Positions 14,174 to 22,150 of a stretch of DNA of 27,282 bases are shown piece after piece; the first letter of the stretch is position 1; each line of letters starts with the position of its first letter. The position numbers and the translations under genes were made by a program. Location of the stretch: contig FMXS01000026.1 in the NCBI GenBank assembly GCA_900104495.1, positions 1-27,282 on the forward strand. The letters are read 5' to 3'. The stretch comes from Ruminococcaceae bacterium FB2012 (GTDB lineage: Bacteria; Bacillota; Clostridia; Oscillospirales; Ruminococcaceae). The notes under the pieces were generated by a model that ran no database searches, was not told where the DNA came from, and worked only from the letters and a program-made list of their open reading frames with translations.

Positions 14174-15256
14174 TCACCTGACTTTGAGGCTTGCTTTTCC
14201 TCGCTCTTTATAAAAGCGCTCTTTCATGGCATACATCATCATATCAGACTCTTTGAGCATATCATCCACAGGCTTTTTACCGTCCGGTGAATAGCTATAT
14301 CCTACAGAGCAATGATATTTTGTTTCGCTGACATTTGTCTCGATGCGCCGGATCAGATCCATCATTTCGTCTTGCCGGGCTTTCCGGCAAAGAATAACGA
14401 ACTCGTCACCGCCTATCCTGTAGCCGAACTGTCTGCTTTTCAGCGCTCTGCGAAAGCAAAGTGCCAGCGTTACCAGCGCTTCATCTCCGGCAGCATGACC
14501 CTGAGTGTCGTTTATGACCTTCAGTCCGTTCATATCAATAGATATCAGGGCTGTGATCTCCTCAGGATTCTTGCAGATATCTGCATTGTAGGCGTGTCGG
14601 TTGAGGAGCCCTGTCAGAGAGTCTTTTTTTGTCTGCTGCAGGATCTCGAAAACGTAATATACGAACAGCGCTGTGGCGATAGTAGAGCAGAAGATCTTGG
14701 AGAAATCGCTTCCGAATACAAATGGGAAGATCAGATCAGAAAGCAGGGCGAGGCTGAGGAAGGCAATGGGAACGATCTCCATCAATTTCATGTTGCATCT
14801 TTTGAAAAGGAAACAGACCAGAGCAGCGCAATACGCCCCGGCAACAATGAAAGGCAGATATCCCAGCGGGCCGCGGGAAAAGGTGTTATTCTCGTCTATC
14901 CTGAAGACGAACCCTGTAAATATCGAAACGAAGTCGATGACAGTGAGTATGATCGAGGGGATGAAGATATACAAAGTCTGTTTCTTCACAAGTGTATAGA
15001 TGATCTGCGAAATAATAAAGGGCGTTGCACTGTATCTAATCGCCATCAGAATGCTGCGTAGGGTCCTGTATTCGACCTGCGCTGTGCAGTTGAACTCTAC
15101 AAATACGACAAGAGAGAGCAAATACACGCCGATTATCAGAACATACATACGCTTGATCGTTTTTTCATCCCAGAAGACCGTGATCCGGAGCGCTATCGCA
15201 AACGCCGCCAAAACCAGTATCAAAGACCAGTTCTGAAGCAAATATTCTTTTATCAT
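14174..15256 (-). CDS. 7TM-GGDEF diguanylate cyclase, copy 2
   Basis: Same architecture and nearly the same sequence as the gene at 9461-10546: start MIKEYLLQNW at ATG 15256 with SD AAAGGA, seven transmembrane helices, DSLTGLLNRHAY, then an intact GGDEF motif followed by FVILCRKAR. Differences are scattered (for example QTKKDSLT against QTKIDSLT, NDTQGHAAG against NDTLGHAAG), and the last residues differ, so the duplication is not brand new. Predicted to make cyclic di-GMP. The most variable patch in the sensor part is around residues 55-66, an external or interhelical loop, which could alter ligand response. Own promoter at 15355-15383; bidirectional terminator downstream. Confidence 0.9.
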   Translation of the reverse strand: MIKEYLLQNWSLILVLAAFAIALRITVFWDEKTIKRMYVLIIGVYLLSLVVFVEFNCTAQVEYRTLRSILMAIRYSATPFIISQIIYTLVKKQTLYIFIPSIILTVIDFVSIFTGFVFRIDENNTFSRGPLGYLPFIVAGAYCAALVCFLFKRCNMKLMEIVPIAFLSLALLSDLIFPFVFGSDFSKIFCSTIATALFVYYVFEILQQTKKDSLTGLLNRHAYNADICKNPEEITALISIDMNGLKVINDTQGHAAGDEALVTLALCFRRALKSRQFGYRIGGDEFVILCRKARQDEMMDLIRRIETNVSETKYHCSVGYSYSPDGKKPVDDMLKESDMMMYAMKERFYKERGKASLKVR

Positions 15257-15354
15257 GAGATATCCTTTCACAATAATGTGATCAGTTTATTATACTGTTA
15301 GTTATTCACATAGCCTTCTTATGAGAGCAGGCCGGGTGTATCCTGTATAATTAT

Positions 15355-15383
15355 AGTATAGTATATATATCCGCAAATTGCAA
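15355..15383 (-). promoter_or_regulatory. Promoter of the second GGDEF gene
   Basis: On the minus strand TTGCAA (15378-15383), 17-bp spacer, TATACT (15355-15360), in a very AT-rich stretch. About 90 nt of leader precedes ATG 15256. Confidence 0.65.
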
Positions 15384-15439
15384 TAGGCCTGTGCCATTAT
15401 ATATGGGCACTTTCTGATCCTCCGGATGCTGCTGAAGAG

Positions 15440-16708
15440 TCACTCGCTCCAGAGGAGCTTTATGTTCGGAAGGGTCAGTTTCATAACATCCTGTATCTCG
15501 TAGGCTACTCCGTTATCTTTCAACTCCTGCAAAAAGCCGTTTACATAGACAGGATCGGAAAAAGGCTGGATAATATCAAAGATGAACTTCCCGTTCACAG
15601 CAGAGATCTCAATGATTATACCCCTGTCAGGGCATCGTGTCCATGTTCTGAAATCGCGGATATACTTCTCCGCATCGCCGAATCCGGCCTTACCGACATA
15701 GCTTATCACAGCTGTCATGTTCCTGTTCAGCATTTCATCGGCAGCAGACATTGCATCAAGGCGCTGCTGATCTGTCTCCATATTTTCCAGCATCTCTATG
15801 ATCGAGACAGCAGCCTTCGCCCCGGAAAGGATCGTTTCGTCACAGGACTGTTCAAAAACCCTCCTGCGGAATTCCTGAACCTGCCGGTCTATGGGGAGGC
15901 TTCGCAATCCATCATCGTATTCCAGCATTGAAAATCCCACAAGGCTTTGGTGCGCTGCGGGAGTCCTGAAGGCTTTTCTCTGATTTACACACAGGATGCT
16001 CCTGATCGGTGCATCCGCATCCGGATTTAATTTTGCAACAGCACGGCTCAGCAGCAGCGCTGTCATCGTCCCCGGGCTGCCCTTATGCTTTGCGTTGAAG
16101 CTCATGAACTCCGCCTCGGAGAGGGCTATGCTGTAAACAGTTTTACTGCGGTCGTTCCGAAGCTGGAGAACCCCGGTCAGATCGAGAGCCGGAGCCATTT
16201 CCGACGGCTGAGGAGCAGGAAATCCTCTCACTGCTGCAACAGGATCATCCCATTCCTCGGCAGAGATAACATCCCCCGCAAGACGAATGCCCTCTCTGCT
16301 CAGCTTCTCATCATATCTGGCTGAGCAATAATAGTAAAGCAGCGTGCGAATGACCTCGTATGCACCTATACCGTCTGTAAGGCCGTGAAACAGGTCCAGA
16401 ACTATCCGGTCACCCTCGGCGGAGAACGCGATCATGTGGTAGTTCGAGCTTTCAGAATTCAGCTCCGTACCCTTAAGGGTATCGCTGATAACGACAGGCT
16501 GAGTGTTCTCCGCAAATACATACTGCCTGCCCTTTTTCCTGAGCCGGACGCAGAAATAGGGGTAACGCTGCATGGTCATATCCACAGCCTTCCGCAATAC
16601 AGAACGGTCGATCGGGTCGCGCAACCGTATCATCATTCTTATCGCGTGAGGGTCATCTCTCCTTGTGGAATAAAGCGTCTGTAATGCTATGGATAGTTTC
16701 TGTTCCAT
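15440..16708 (-). CDS. Condensation-domain/alcohol acyltransferase-like protein (422 aa)
   Basis: The fold of CoA-dependent acyltransferases (chloramphenicol acetyltransferase, NRPS condensation and alcohol acetyltransferase group) is suggested by the N-terminal VLRKAVDMTMQRYPYFCVRL, the active-site motif HGLTDG (His108 to Gly113, form HxxxDG), and the later strand region with IRSILCVNQRKAF. Length of about 420 aa fits stand-alone members. His108 should act as general base on an alcohol, amine or thiol. The substrate cannot be told, and no biosynthetic gene cluster surrounds it; the neighbour is a GGDEF gene. Start ATG 16708 with a weak purine-rich SD (GAAAGAAGAAG). Promoter 16765-16793. It probably acts in the cytosol; no signal peptide. 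Confidence 0.8.
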   Translation of the reverse strand: MEQKLSIALQTLYSTRRDDPHAIRMMIRLRDPIDRSVLRKAVDMTMQRYPYFCVRLRKKGRQYVFAENTQPVVISDTLKGTELNSESSNYHMIAFSAEGDRIVLDLFHGLTDGIGAYEVIRTLLYYYCSARYDEKLSREGIRLAGDVISAEEWDDPVAAVRGFPAPQPSEMAPALDLTGVLQLRNDRSKTVYSIALSEAEFMSFNAKHKGSPGTMTALLLSRAVAKLNPDADAPIRSILCVNQRKAFRTPAAHQSLVGFSMLEYDDGLRSLPIDRQVQEFRRRVFEQSCDETILSGAKAAVSIIEMLENMETDQQRLDAMSAADEMLNRNMTAVISYVGKAGFGDAEKYIRDFRTWTRCPDRGIIIEISAVNGKFIFDIIQPFSDPVYVNGFLQELKDNGVAYEIQDVMKLTLPNIKLLWSE

Positions 16709-16764
16709 ACGTCACTTCTTCTTTCGTTTGTTCCTGCCGCTCGGGAAATGGCTTGCTTATATTT

Positions 16765-16793
16765 ATTATATCACAGATCTTCCTGTTTTTCAA
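16765..16793 (-). promoter_or_regulatory. Promoter of the acyltransferase gene
   Basis: Minus strand: TTGAAA (16788-16793), 17-bp spacer, TATAAT (16765-16770) with TG extension. In the 304-bp gap 16709-17012 this is followed by the minus-strand terminator at 16802-16830 and leader copy 2. Confidence 0.8.
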
Positions 16794-16801
16794 CCCATAG
16801 G

Positions 16802-16830
16802 AAAAAAGCGCCCGCACTCTGACGGACGCT
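16802..16830 (-). terminator. Orphan minus-strand terminator
   Basis: On the minus strand AGCGTCCGTCA pairs with the GTGCGGGCGCT side and is followed by TTTTTT. No minus-strand gene lies upstream. It belongs to the GCGTCCG terminator family seen after both peptide clusters, and marks the left edge of the duplicated leader. Confidence 0.6.
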
Positions 16831-16837
16831 CCATGCG

Positions 16838-17012
16838 ATAAATTACCGTTTTCTTACAGTGAAAAGCGGTCATTAACGAAAAATATTCAAAAAATCTTTC
16901 ACAAACTTTCAAGCCTGGATTTGTTGGTATCTCACAAAGATGAGGTACCAAGAAATTCGGGCTTTTTTTGTTGCCTGAAAAACCATATACCATATTAAAG
17001 GAGGAAGAAACA
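16838..17012 (+). promoter_or_regulatory. Duplicated leader, copy 2, with attenuator-like terminator
   Basis: Same element as 13417-13588. The long stem (16912-16962) with seven T (16963-16969) lies 43 nt before ATG 17013. Base differences from copy 1 keep pairing (CCTGGATTT still pairs AAATTCGGG through G-U; downstream GCCTGAA still pairs TTCGGGC), so structure, not only sequence, appears kept. It would control the operon 17013 to about 20040. Confidence 0.55.
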
Positions 17013-18101
17013 ATGGACAACTACAAACTGTACGCAAACCTTATCCGCAAGCCGGATTCAAGTGATTTCAACGCCCGCCCCTGCGTGGTGGAAAAATGGA
17101 TCCCGCTCAGCCATTGGAGCTTTGAGCAGATCAAGCAGGATCCCCTGCACGACCTTGAAGCGGTCAAGGCTTACCGCGACATTATGTTCTGCGACAATGA
17201 AGCCAACCACTGCATTATGCTTCTCGATGACCTCGGGAGTGACGGTATCCTCGTTGAAAGCGAAGGCTATGACTACCCCAGGTATTCATGTTTCGTGCCG
17301 AATGCAAGGACACTGTATGAGGACAGCCTGACCACCAATGCCGAGCGTGAACTGCGAGGGCTCATAAGAAAGGCTGCGGACAAAGCGCTCGAAGATGTAT
17401 TCGCTGACAATGAAGCCGATATCCATTCCGCTGACCTGATCGATGAAGATGAGGTCTCCCGCCTTGTCAAAACGGCAATAGTCGAAAGGCTGAATCAGCA
17501 TCCCGGTATCAATGAGGCGAGGTGTCTTTCGCCTTGGATCCCCGAACAGCCCGACATTGACATCAAGACCGAGCCGCTGAAAAAGATCAAGTTCTACTGC
17601 CCGCTGAAGATCATGCAGATACCGGATGAAGATGACTATATGGATCTGGATGACTACGATGGAGAGCCTGAGGATCTCCCGTCCTACTGTGCCTTGACTG
17701 CCGCAGGTGACATAAACATCGCCATTGAGGAATATGCTTCTCCCTGCGAAGAAGATCGCGGCATTATGGCATATCTCGGAGGCCGTGAGATGCTCGGTAA
17801 GGTCTATTCCATTTTCCCGTCTGTTGAGAAAATGGACAATGACTTTTGGGGCGTGTTCGAGTGTAAAGTGTTTGAAGATCTTGACAGCTATGAGCTTGAG
17901 GCGCTGCGGTTAGAGCTTTCTGGTCAGGCATCGGACGGCTGGGGCGAGGGTTTCGAGCAGCGTGAGATTGAAACCGATGACTGCGGAAAGCTGTATGTCA
18001 GCTTTTACGGAGCGCCGGACTGGTCGATGAAAACAGAAGAAGAAATGGGTATCCCCGCCAACGAGGTCCAAGACCTTGATGACGGGGATATTTCTATGTA
18101 A
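17013..18101 (+). CDS. Unknown mobile-element-type protein A (362 aa)
   Basis: ATG 17013 with perfect SD AAAGGAGG, 8-nt spacing. Soluble and acidic. The N-terminal domain (residues about 20-130) has VVEKWIPLSHWSFEQI, then IMFCDNEANHCIMLLDD, ILVESEGYDYPRYSCF and VPNARTLYED. A C-terminal domain (about 185-350) has KIKFYCPLKIM, RGIMAYLGGREMLGKVYS, SGQASDGWGEGFEQREIET, KLYVSFYGAPDW. Both domains recur in the next gene. Such proteins are frequent in Ruminococcaceae mobile regions, but I cannot name a family with confidence and see no catalytic motif. First gene of an operon behind the attenuator-like leader; a truncated, partly inverted copy lies at 13589-14053. Confidence 0.8.
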   Translation: MDNYKLYANLIRKPDSSDFNARPCVVEKWIPLSHWSFEQIKQDPLHDLEAVKAYRDIMFCDNEANHCIMLLDDLGSDGILVESEGYDYPRYSCFVPNARTLYEDSLTTNAERELRGLIRKAADKALEDVFADNEADIHSADLIDEDEVSRLVKTAIVERLNQHPGINEARCLSPWIPEQPDIDIKTEPLKKIKFYCPLKIMQIPDEDDYMDLDDYDGEPEDLPSYCALTAAGDINIAIEEYASPCEEDRGIMAYLGGREMLGKVYSIFPSVEKMDNDFWGVFECKVFEDLDSYELEALRLELSGQASDGWGEGFEQREIETDDCGKLYVSFYGAPDWSMKTEEEMGIPANEVQDLDDGDISM

Positions 18102-18114
18102 AGGGGGTGAGGAA

Positions 18115-19302
18115 ATGATAATTGTTGCAATGGAGAACGATGGGAATATGCTCCGAACCGAGCTGCCGAAGCCTACCGATGATCTTGTCGATGATCTCGG
18201 TTCAATCGGGATAACCGAACCGCTGAAAAGCATCACGCTCAGCAAAGACAGTCCGTATAATACCAAGCTGTATTCCGAAAGCGTTCTCGGTCAGGCAATA
18301 ATTGAAAGACTGTCTGAGCGTGACAGCCTTGCGGCACTAAACGATCTGTGCTATCAGCTTTACAAGGGCTTCGATGATACTTTTAAGGCAGAGATCATCA
18401 ACGAAAGCAATGCAAGGGGCATACAGGATCTGAGAACTCTGTTCGGTACCGATATCCCGCTTGACATGAACAAGTTCACCATAAAGGCACAGCTCGATTA
18501 TGCTCCGAGTCAGCTTTTTCCGAGCAGATGCGTAGTTGAGAAAACCGTCCCCATAGCGCATGAGGACTTTATGCATCTGATGAACGCACCTATGAAGCCC
18601 AATGCCGTGATCAAGGAAAACATTGATAAAATGTTCTATGACCACAGCGATGATACCGAGCATTGCCTCCTGCTGATTGATATGCAGACCGGAGACGGCA
18701 TTCTTGTCCAGAGCGAAGGAAACGACTTTGCGAAACAGGCTCAGTACATTCCGAATGCCCGAAAGCTCTATGATGAGTTCCGGCAGGATCACGCCAAAGA
18801 GGTCAAATTCTACTGTCCTCTTAAAGTGGTCTGGGATATGGACTATGAGGATAACGAGGTGTATCCCGAAGATGCCGCCGACTACTATGACAACATCAAG
18901 CAGGCGCTTGCCGAAGATGAAATGCCTGAAGAACGTGATCGCGGGCTGATGTATTGGTACCGTGATCAGGGCGACGGCATTGACGATAAGGTCTACTCTG
19001 CCCGAATGGATGTTGAGGTGTACGAAGGCGAGTTGGTGGGAGTCATCACGGCGAAGATCGTGGGTGAGCTTACCGATGACGAAAATCGTACATTCAAAGA
19101 CTACATCACTGGTCAGCTTTCGGACGGCGCAGGAGAGGGTTTCGAGCAGAGACCGATAAGCACCTCGGGCGGCGACATCCTTGTCAGCTTCTGGAACGGC
19201 GACAATGACTGCTGGCAGCTTATCCATGAGGATGAGTTTGACGGAGAGTTCCCGGAGCCGGATGAGGATATAGACGACAATATAATAATGGGAGGTATGT
19301 AA
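18115..19302 (+). CDS. Unknown mobile-element-type protein B (395 aa), paralogue of protein A
   Basis: ATG 18115 follows AAAGGGGGTGAGG; an upstream ATG at 18076 in the same frame would overlap the previous gene. Residues 1-110 (LGSIGITEPLKSITLSKD, ESVLGQAIIERLSERDSLAA) recall the small acidic N-terminal modules of ArdA-type antirestriction proteins; this is a weak resemblance only. Residues about 135-225 repeat the middle domain of protein A (VVEKTVPIAHEDF, CLLLIDMQTGDGILVQSEG, IPNARKLYDE), and the C-terminal part repeats its FYCPLK ... GAGEGFEQRP ... ILVSFWNGDNDCW domain. The tail is acidic. Fourteen bp after protein A and 1 bp before the next gene, so one operon. Confidence 0.8.
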   Translation: MIIVAMENDGNMLRTELPKPTDDLVDDLGSIGITEPLKSITLSKDSPYNTKLYSESVLGQAIIERLSERDSLAALNDLCYQLYKGFDDTFKAEIINESNARGIQDLRTLFGTDIPLDMNKFTIKAQLDYAPSQLFPSRCVVEKTVPIAHEDFMHLMNAPMKPNAVIKENIDKMFYDHSDDTEHCLLLIDMQTGDGILVQSEGNDFAKQAQYIPNARKLYDEFRQDHAKEVKFYCPLKVVWDMDYEDNEVYPEDAADYYDNIKQALAEDEMPEERDRGLMYWYRDQGDGIDDKVYSARMDVEVYEGELVGVITAKIVGELTDDENRTFKDYITGQLSDGAGEGFEQRPISTSGGDILVSFWNGDNDCWQLIHEDEFDGEFPEPDEDIDDNIIMGGM

Positions 19303-19303
19303 A

Positions 19304-19717
19304 ATGGAAACAACAAGAAAAATGTCTTCGTGTGGGAATACAACACTTAGGGTGGATATATCCGATGAAATCTTGTTCATTGCCGCAGAAGCCAAAGTAG
19401 GTGGTGGTCTTTACTTCCTTATAAGCACCGGAGAAATCAGTCACGAAGAAAATAACAAATTCGATATCAATATCGGAATTTGCCGCAAAAGCCACATCAA
19501 GGATGATCATTTCAAAGATATTGAATACGAGAAAGGGACTATGCTCACCTTTCTTAACAGCGATAGCACTAACACAGTATCGTACTTCGTTGCTTGGGCA
19601 TTGGAAACCTATTACGGAATGTACTTCGATAAAATCGAAACAGCAATTAATTGCTTTGTTGCAACATTGGTAAAATACCGTAGAATTTTCGAGAGTACCG
19701 GGAATGGGGGTAATTGA
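19304..19717 (+). CDS. Hypothetical protein (137 aa)
   Basis: ATG 19304 follows GGGAGG within the end of the previous gene. Soluble, no signal peptide. Contains LFIAAEAKVGGGLYFLIS, KSHIKDDHFKDIEYEKGT and FVAWALETYYGMYFDKIET. I recognise no domain. Tightly packed in the operon, so it is probably a real gene of the same element. Confidence 0.7.
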   Translation: METTRKMSSCGNTTLRVDISDEILFIAAEAKVGGGLYFLISTGEISHEENNKFDINIGICRKSHIKDDHFKDIEYEKGTMLTFLNSDSTNTVSYFVAWALETYYGMYFDKIETAINCFVATLVKYRRIFESTGNGGN

Positions 19718-19718
19718 T

Positions 19719-19865
19719 TTGAAGAAAACAGTAAAACTCACGATCCCGCCGCAGTACACATCAGCTCTCAAGGCAGCAGCCAAAGCCGAGGGCGTGTCTG
19801 CGGCGGCTATTGTTGAGAGGGCGATCAAAACATTAATGACGAAAAGGAGAGATAAGAATGGCTGA
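19719..19865 (+). CDS. Small RHH-like protein (48 aa), TTG start
   Basis: TTG 19719 with GGGGG about 8 nt upstream gives MKKTVKLTIPPQYTSALKAA then AKAEGVSAAAIVERAIKTLM. The basic beta strand KTVKLTIP followed by two helices is the ribbon-helix-helix plan of CopG/Arc-type DNA-binding proteins. Its end overlaps the ATG of the next RHH-like gene by 8 bp. Confidence 0.6.
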   Translation: MKKTVKLTIPPQYTSALKAAAKAEGVSAAAIVERAIKTLMTKRRDKNG

Positions 19866-20040
19866 AGAAAAGAAAGGCATCACAGTCAAGATCGATGCCG
19901 ACCTCCATGCGGAGGTAAAAGCCTACGTTGAGTCCCAGGGGCTCACGATGGCAGAATTTGTATCAAAGGCGCTCGATGACGAGCTGCACCCGAAAATGAT
20001 TATGAATGGAGGAACTACTATACTGTTCATGCAGCACTAA
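19858..20040 (+). CDS. RHH-like DNA-binding protein (60 aa), C-terminus altered
   Basis: ATG 19858 with AAAGGAG upstream. Residues 7-44 (GITVKIDADLHAEVKAYVES, LTMAEFVSKALDDELHP) fit a ribbon-helix-helix fold as in small plasmid and ICE regulators. After ELHPK the frame runs through IMNGGTTILFMQH, which does not look like RHH sequence; in the next frame the DNA encodes the beginning of a GNAT-type protein. A junction or frameshift near 19990 is therefore likely, and the original C-terminus has been lost. The DNA-binding core is complete and may function. Confidence 0.65.
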   Translation: MAEEKKGITVKIDADLHAEVKAYVESQGLTMAEFVSKALDDELHPKMIMNGGTTILFMQH

Positions 20041-20402
20041 TCAAATCTGCCAATATCAAGCTCGTAAATGCATTAAAAGACCAGCAGGCAGCAGATGATA
20101 TTGCCAATCATATTATTTCTAACCGCAAGGCTGATAAGGCTTTGAGTGCATTAGGCATCAAATGCGAGCGCACTGTTTCAGATGTGTTAACCACTATATC
20201 CGAATCCTTTGAGATGTTTGGAATATACAGGAATGACAGTTACTGCGGTTATGTGGAATTGTCCGATAAGGAAGCATATTACGAATTAGGCATTGACATT
20301 ATTCCGGAGTTTCAAAAATGTGGTATCGGGACAGAAGCAATAATCTCATTCTGCGATCATATATATAAGGAATACTGGACAGGATCGAGGCGCTCGGGAT
20401 AA
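19980..20402 (+). pseudogene. GNAT acetyltransferase fragment without start or C-terminus
   Basis: An open frame with no good start encodes YYTVHAALIKSANIKL, then RKADKALSALGIKCERTV, and from there the acetyl-CoA binding core: YCGYVELSDKEAYYELGIDI, IPEFQKCGIGTEAIISFCD (the Q/RxxGxG/A-type P-loop as QKCGIG). It breaks off after HIYKEYW, about 60 residues short, where an FtsK-like tail begins in another frame. Fused at both sides, so a recombination scar and not an active enzyme. Confidence 0.65.
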
Positions 20403-20503
20403 TCGGAGAGTATTCAACGACACCCCCAAGGGAGATCAACATCAGCTATGAGGAATGGTTAGAGAAGCGGAGCTATTATGAAGCTCTGCGGATGGAACGG
20501 TGA
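20372..20503 (+). pseudogene. C-terminal scar resembling an FtsK/SpoIIIE winged-helix tail
   Basis: In frame 20372-20503 the product is ILDRIEALGIIGEYSTTPPR, then EINISYEEWLEKRSYYEAL and RMER. The pattern R-x-x-x-x-E-x-x-G-I-I-G ... P-R-E-I resembles the final winged helix (gamma domain) of FtsK-type translocases, which are common in integrative conjugative elements. No upstream part is present. Low to moderate confidence because only 43 residues remain. Confidence 0.4.
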
Positions 20504-20523
20504 ACAGCCGAAGGAGGTACAAT

Positions 20524-20607
20524 ATGCTGATCATACTGTTTTGGCCTTTAACACTGATATTTGCAATACTCGATTGTGCCAAGAAAAGCGGAGGAAAAAG
20601 AAGATAA
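20524..20607 (+). CDS. Small membrane peptide (27 aa)
   Basis: ATG 20524 has a full SD (AAGGAGG, 7-nt spacing). Product starts MLIILFWPLTLIFAILDCA and ends KKSGGKRR: one hydrophobic helix with a basic cytoplasmic tail. Unlike the P1-P5 peptides it has a strongly charged end and no shared promoter, so I treat it as unrelated. Confidence 0.55.
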   Translation: MLIILFWPLTLIFAILDCAKKSGGKRR

Positions 20608-20749
20608 AGCCGAAGCATTTCTCTATGATATGGTCGCCGCCGGAGACCCAAAATACAGAAAGAGCCTGAACGCTGCGATTAGCGGACAGGCTAAGGTCAG
20701 GGAGCTGCTGCTTGATGAGCTGCCGGATGATCAATGGGAGCACGATTAA
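20576..20749 (+). CDS. Small charged protein (about 57 aa), start uncertain
   Basis: The frame overlaps the small membrane peptide. Possible starts are GTG 20576 (VPRKAEEKEDKAEAFLYD), TTG 20561 or ATG 20630; none has a good SD, so translation may depend on the preceding gene. The product ends KVRELLLDELPDDQWEHD and is highly charged and helical. Unknown function; probably a remnant or accessory gene of the mobile element. Confidence 0.4.
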   Translation: MPRKAEEKEDKAEAFLYDMVAAGDPKYRKSLNAAISGQAKVRELLLDELPDDQWEHD

Positions 20750-20757
20750 AACAACAC

Positions 20758-20798
20758 ACGGATATCGGCAAAACCAATGCAGATTTGCCGATATCCGT
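20758..20798 (+). terminator. Perfect 15-bp hairpin, terminator-like
   Basis: ACGGATATCGGCAAA (20758-20772) and TTTGCCGATATCCGT (20784-20798) pair perfectly. Only TTCTTA follows, so termination may be modest. Closes the mobile-element operon. Confidence 0.65.
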
Positions 20799-20885
20799 TC
20801 TTAGTATCATTGGCGTGTCTGCCGGATCATAAGAAAAATACAATATGCAGACCGAAAAACCTTGCGGATATTACAACAAAAATTC

Positions 20886-20914
20886 TTGACAAGAAAATGC
20901 GGATGTTGTATAAT
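20886..20914 (+). promoter_or_regulatory. Perfect consensus sigma-A promoter of fucO
   Basis: TTGACA (20886-20891), 17-bp spacer, TATAAT (20909-20914). About 75 nt of leader follows. Such a consensus promoter suggests strong expression unless repressed; no operator is obvious. Confidence 0.9.
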
Positions 20915-20997
20915 TTGTATATACGCAGAATCGTTTGATGCTCTTATGACGCTCTGCGGATGCTGAAAAATAATAAATCTGAAAGGCGGAATCAATT

Positions 20998-22146
20998 ATG
21001 GCTAACAGAATGATACTCAATGAAACATCGTATTTCGGAGCTGGAGCTGTCTCCGCAGTCGTTGACGAGGCAAAGAAAAGAGCGTTCTCGAAAATACTGG
21101 TTGTGACCGACCCCGATCTGCTGAAATTCGGAGTTACCGATAAGGTGACAAAGCTCCTCACTGAAGCAGGACTGCCTTTTGATGTATTCTCCAACGTCAA
21201 GGCCAATCCTACTGTCGCCTGCGTAAAAGACGGAGTAGAGGTATTTAAGAAGGCTGCGGCTGATTCTATCGTTGCTGTCGGCGGCGGCTCCGCTATGGAT
21301 ACAGCTAAGGCTATCGGCATTATTGTAAACAATCCCGAGTTTGCAGATGTTGTCTCCCTTGAGGGTGTGGCTGACACCAAAAATCCCTGCGTGCCTATAA
21401 TTGCTGTGCCGACCACCGCAGGAACCGCTGCCGAGGTGACAATAAACTATGTTATCACCGATGAGGAGAAAAAGAGAAAGTTCGTATGCGTTGACCCTCA
21501 TGACATTCCGATAGTTGCTGTGGTCGACAGCGATATGATGTCCACTATGCCGAAGGGACTCACAGCAGCCACAGGCATGGATGCACTGACTCACGCTATT
21601 GAGGGCTACACCACCCTGGCTGCCTGGGAGCTCACTGATATGCTGCACCTCAAGGCTATCGAGATAATCGGAAGAAGCCTCAGGAAGGCAGTCGCGAACG
21701 ATCCCGAGGGACGCGAGGGAATGGCTCTCGGACAGTACGTTGCCGGAATGGGCTTCTCAAACGTAGGTCTCGGCGTAGTTCACGGTATGGCTCACCCTCT
21801 GGGAGCCTTCTACGATACGCCACACGGTATTGCAAACGCTGTACTTCTTCCCTATGTTATGGAATACAACGCTGAGTACACAGGCGATAAATTCAAGTAC
21901 ATTGCCGAGGCTATGGGCGTAGACACAAGCGGAATGGATCAGCAGGCATACAGGAAGGCTGCGGTAGATGCAGTAAGACAGCTTTCAAAAGACGTGGGCA
22001 TTCCCGAGAAGCTCCGCGAGATAGGCGTCAAGGAGGAAGATCTTCAGGCGCTTTCCGAGTCGGCTTTTGCCGATGTTTGCACAGGAGGCAATCCCAGGCC
22101 CTGTACAGTTGAGTCTATACTTGAGATCTATAAGAAGGCATTCTAA
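20998..22146 (+). CDS. fucO: Lactaldehyde reductase (iron-containing alcohol dehydrogenase)
   Basis: Family III iron-containing alcohol dehydrogenase. It carries the NAD-binding GGGSAMDTAK (residues 95-104), VPTTAGTAAEVT (138-149), and the metal ligands at positions matching the E. coli FucO set: Asp195 and His199 (MDALTHAIEGY), His262 (VVHGMAHPLG) and His276 (DTPHGIAN). Length of 382 aa is exactly that of FucO. It reduces L-lactaldehyde to 1,2-propanediol with NADH, a route used in fucose and rhamnose fermentation. ATG 20998 has SD AAAGGCGG. It is monocistronic with a perfect promoter and its own terminator; no other fucose genes are in the window. A related 1,2-diol or primary alcohol as substrate cannot be excluded. 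Confidence 0.93.
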   Translation: MANRMILNETSYFGAGAVSAVVDEAKKRAFSKILVVTDPDLLKFGVTDKVTKLLTEAGLPFDVFSNVKANPTVACVKDGVEVFKKAAADSIVAVGGGSAMDTAKAIGIIVNNPEFADVVSLEGVADTKNPCVPIIAVPTTAGTAAEVTINYVITDEEKKRKFVCVDPHDIPIVAVVDSDMMSTMPKGLTAATGMDALTHAIEGYTTLAAWELTDMLHLKAIEIIGRSLRKAVANDPEGREGMALGQYVAGMGFSNVGLGVVHGMAHPLGAFYDTPHGIANAVLLPYVMEYNAEYTGDKFKYIAEAMGVDTSGMDQQAYRKAAVDAVRQLSKDVGIPEKLREIGVKEEDLQALSESAFADVCTGGNPRPCTVESILEIYKKAF

Positions 22147-22150
22147 AAAA

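Noticed and set aside
18337..19395. 352-aa minus-strand ORF opposite protein B
   Set aside because: Composition is that of an antisense frame (Val, Ile, His rich), no SD, and the plus frame has clear paralogy to protein A.
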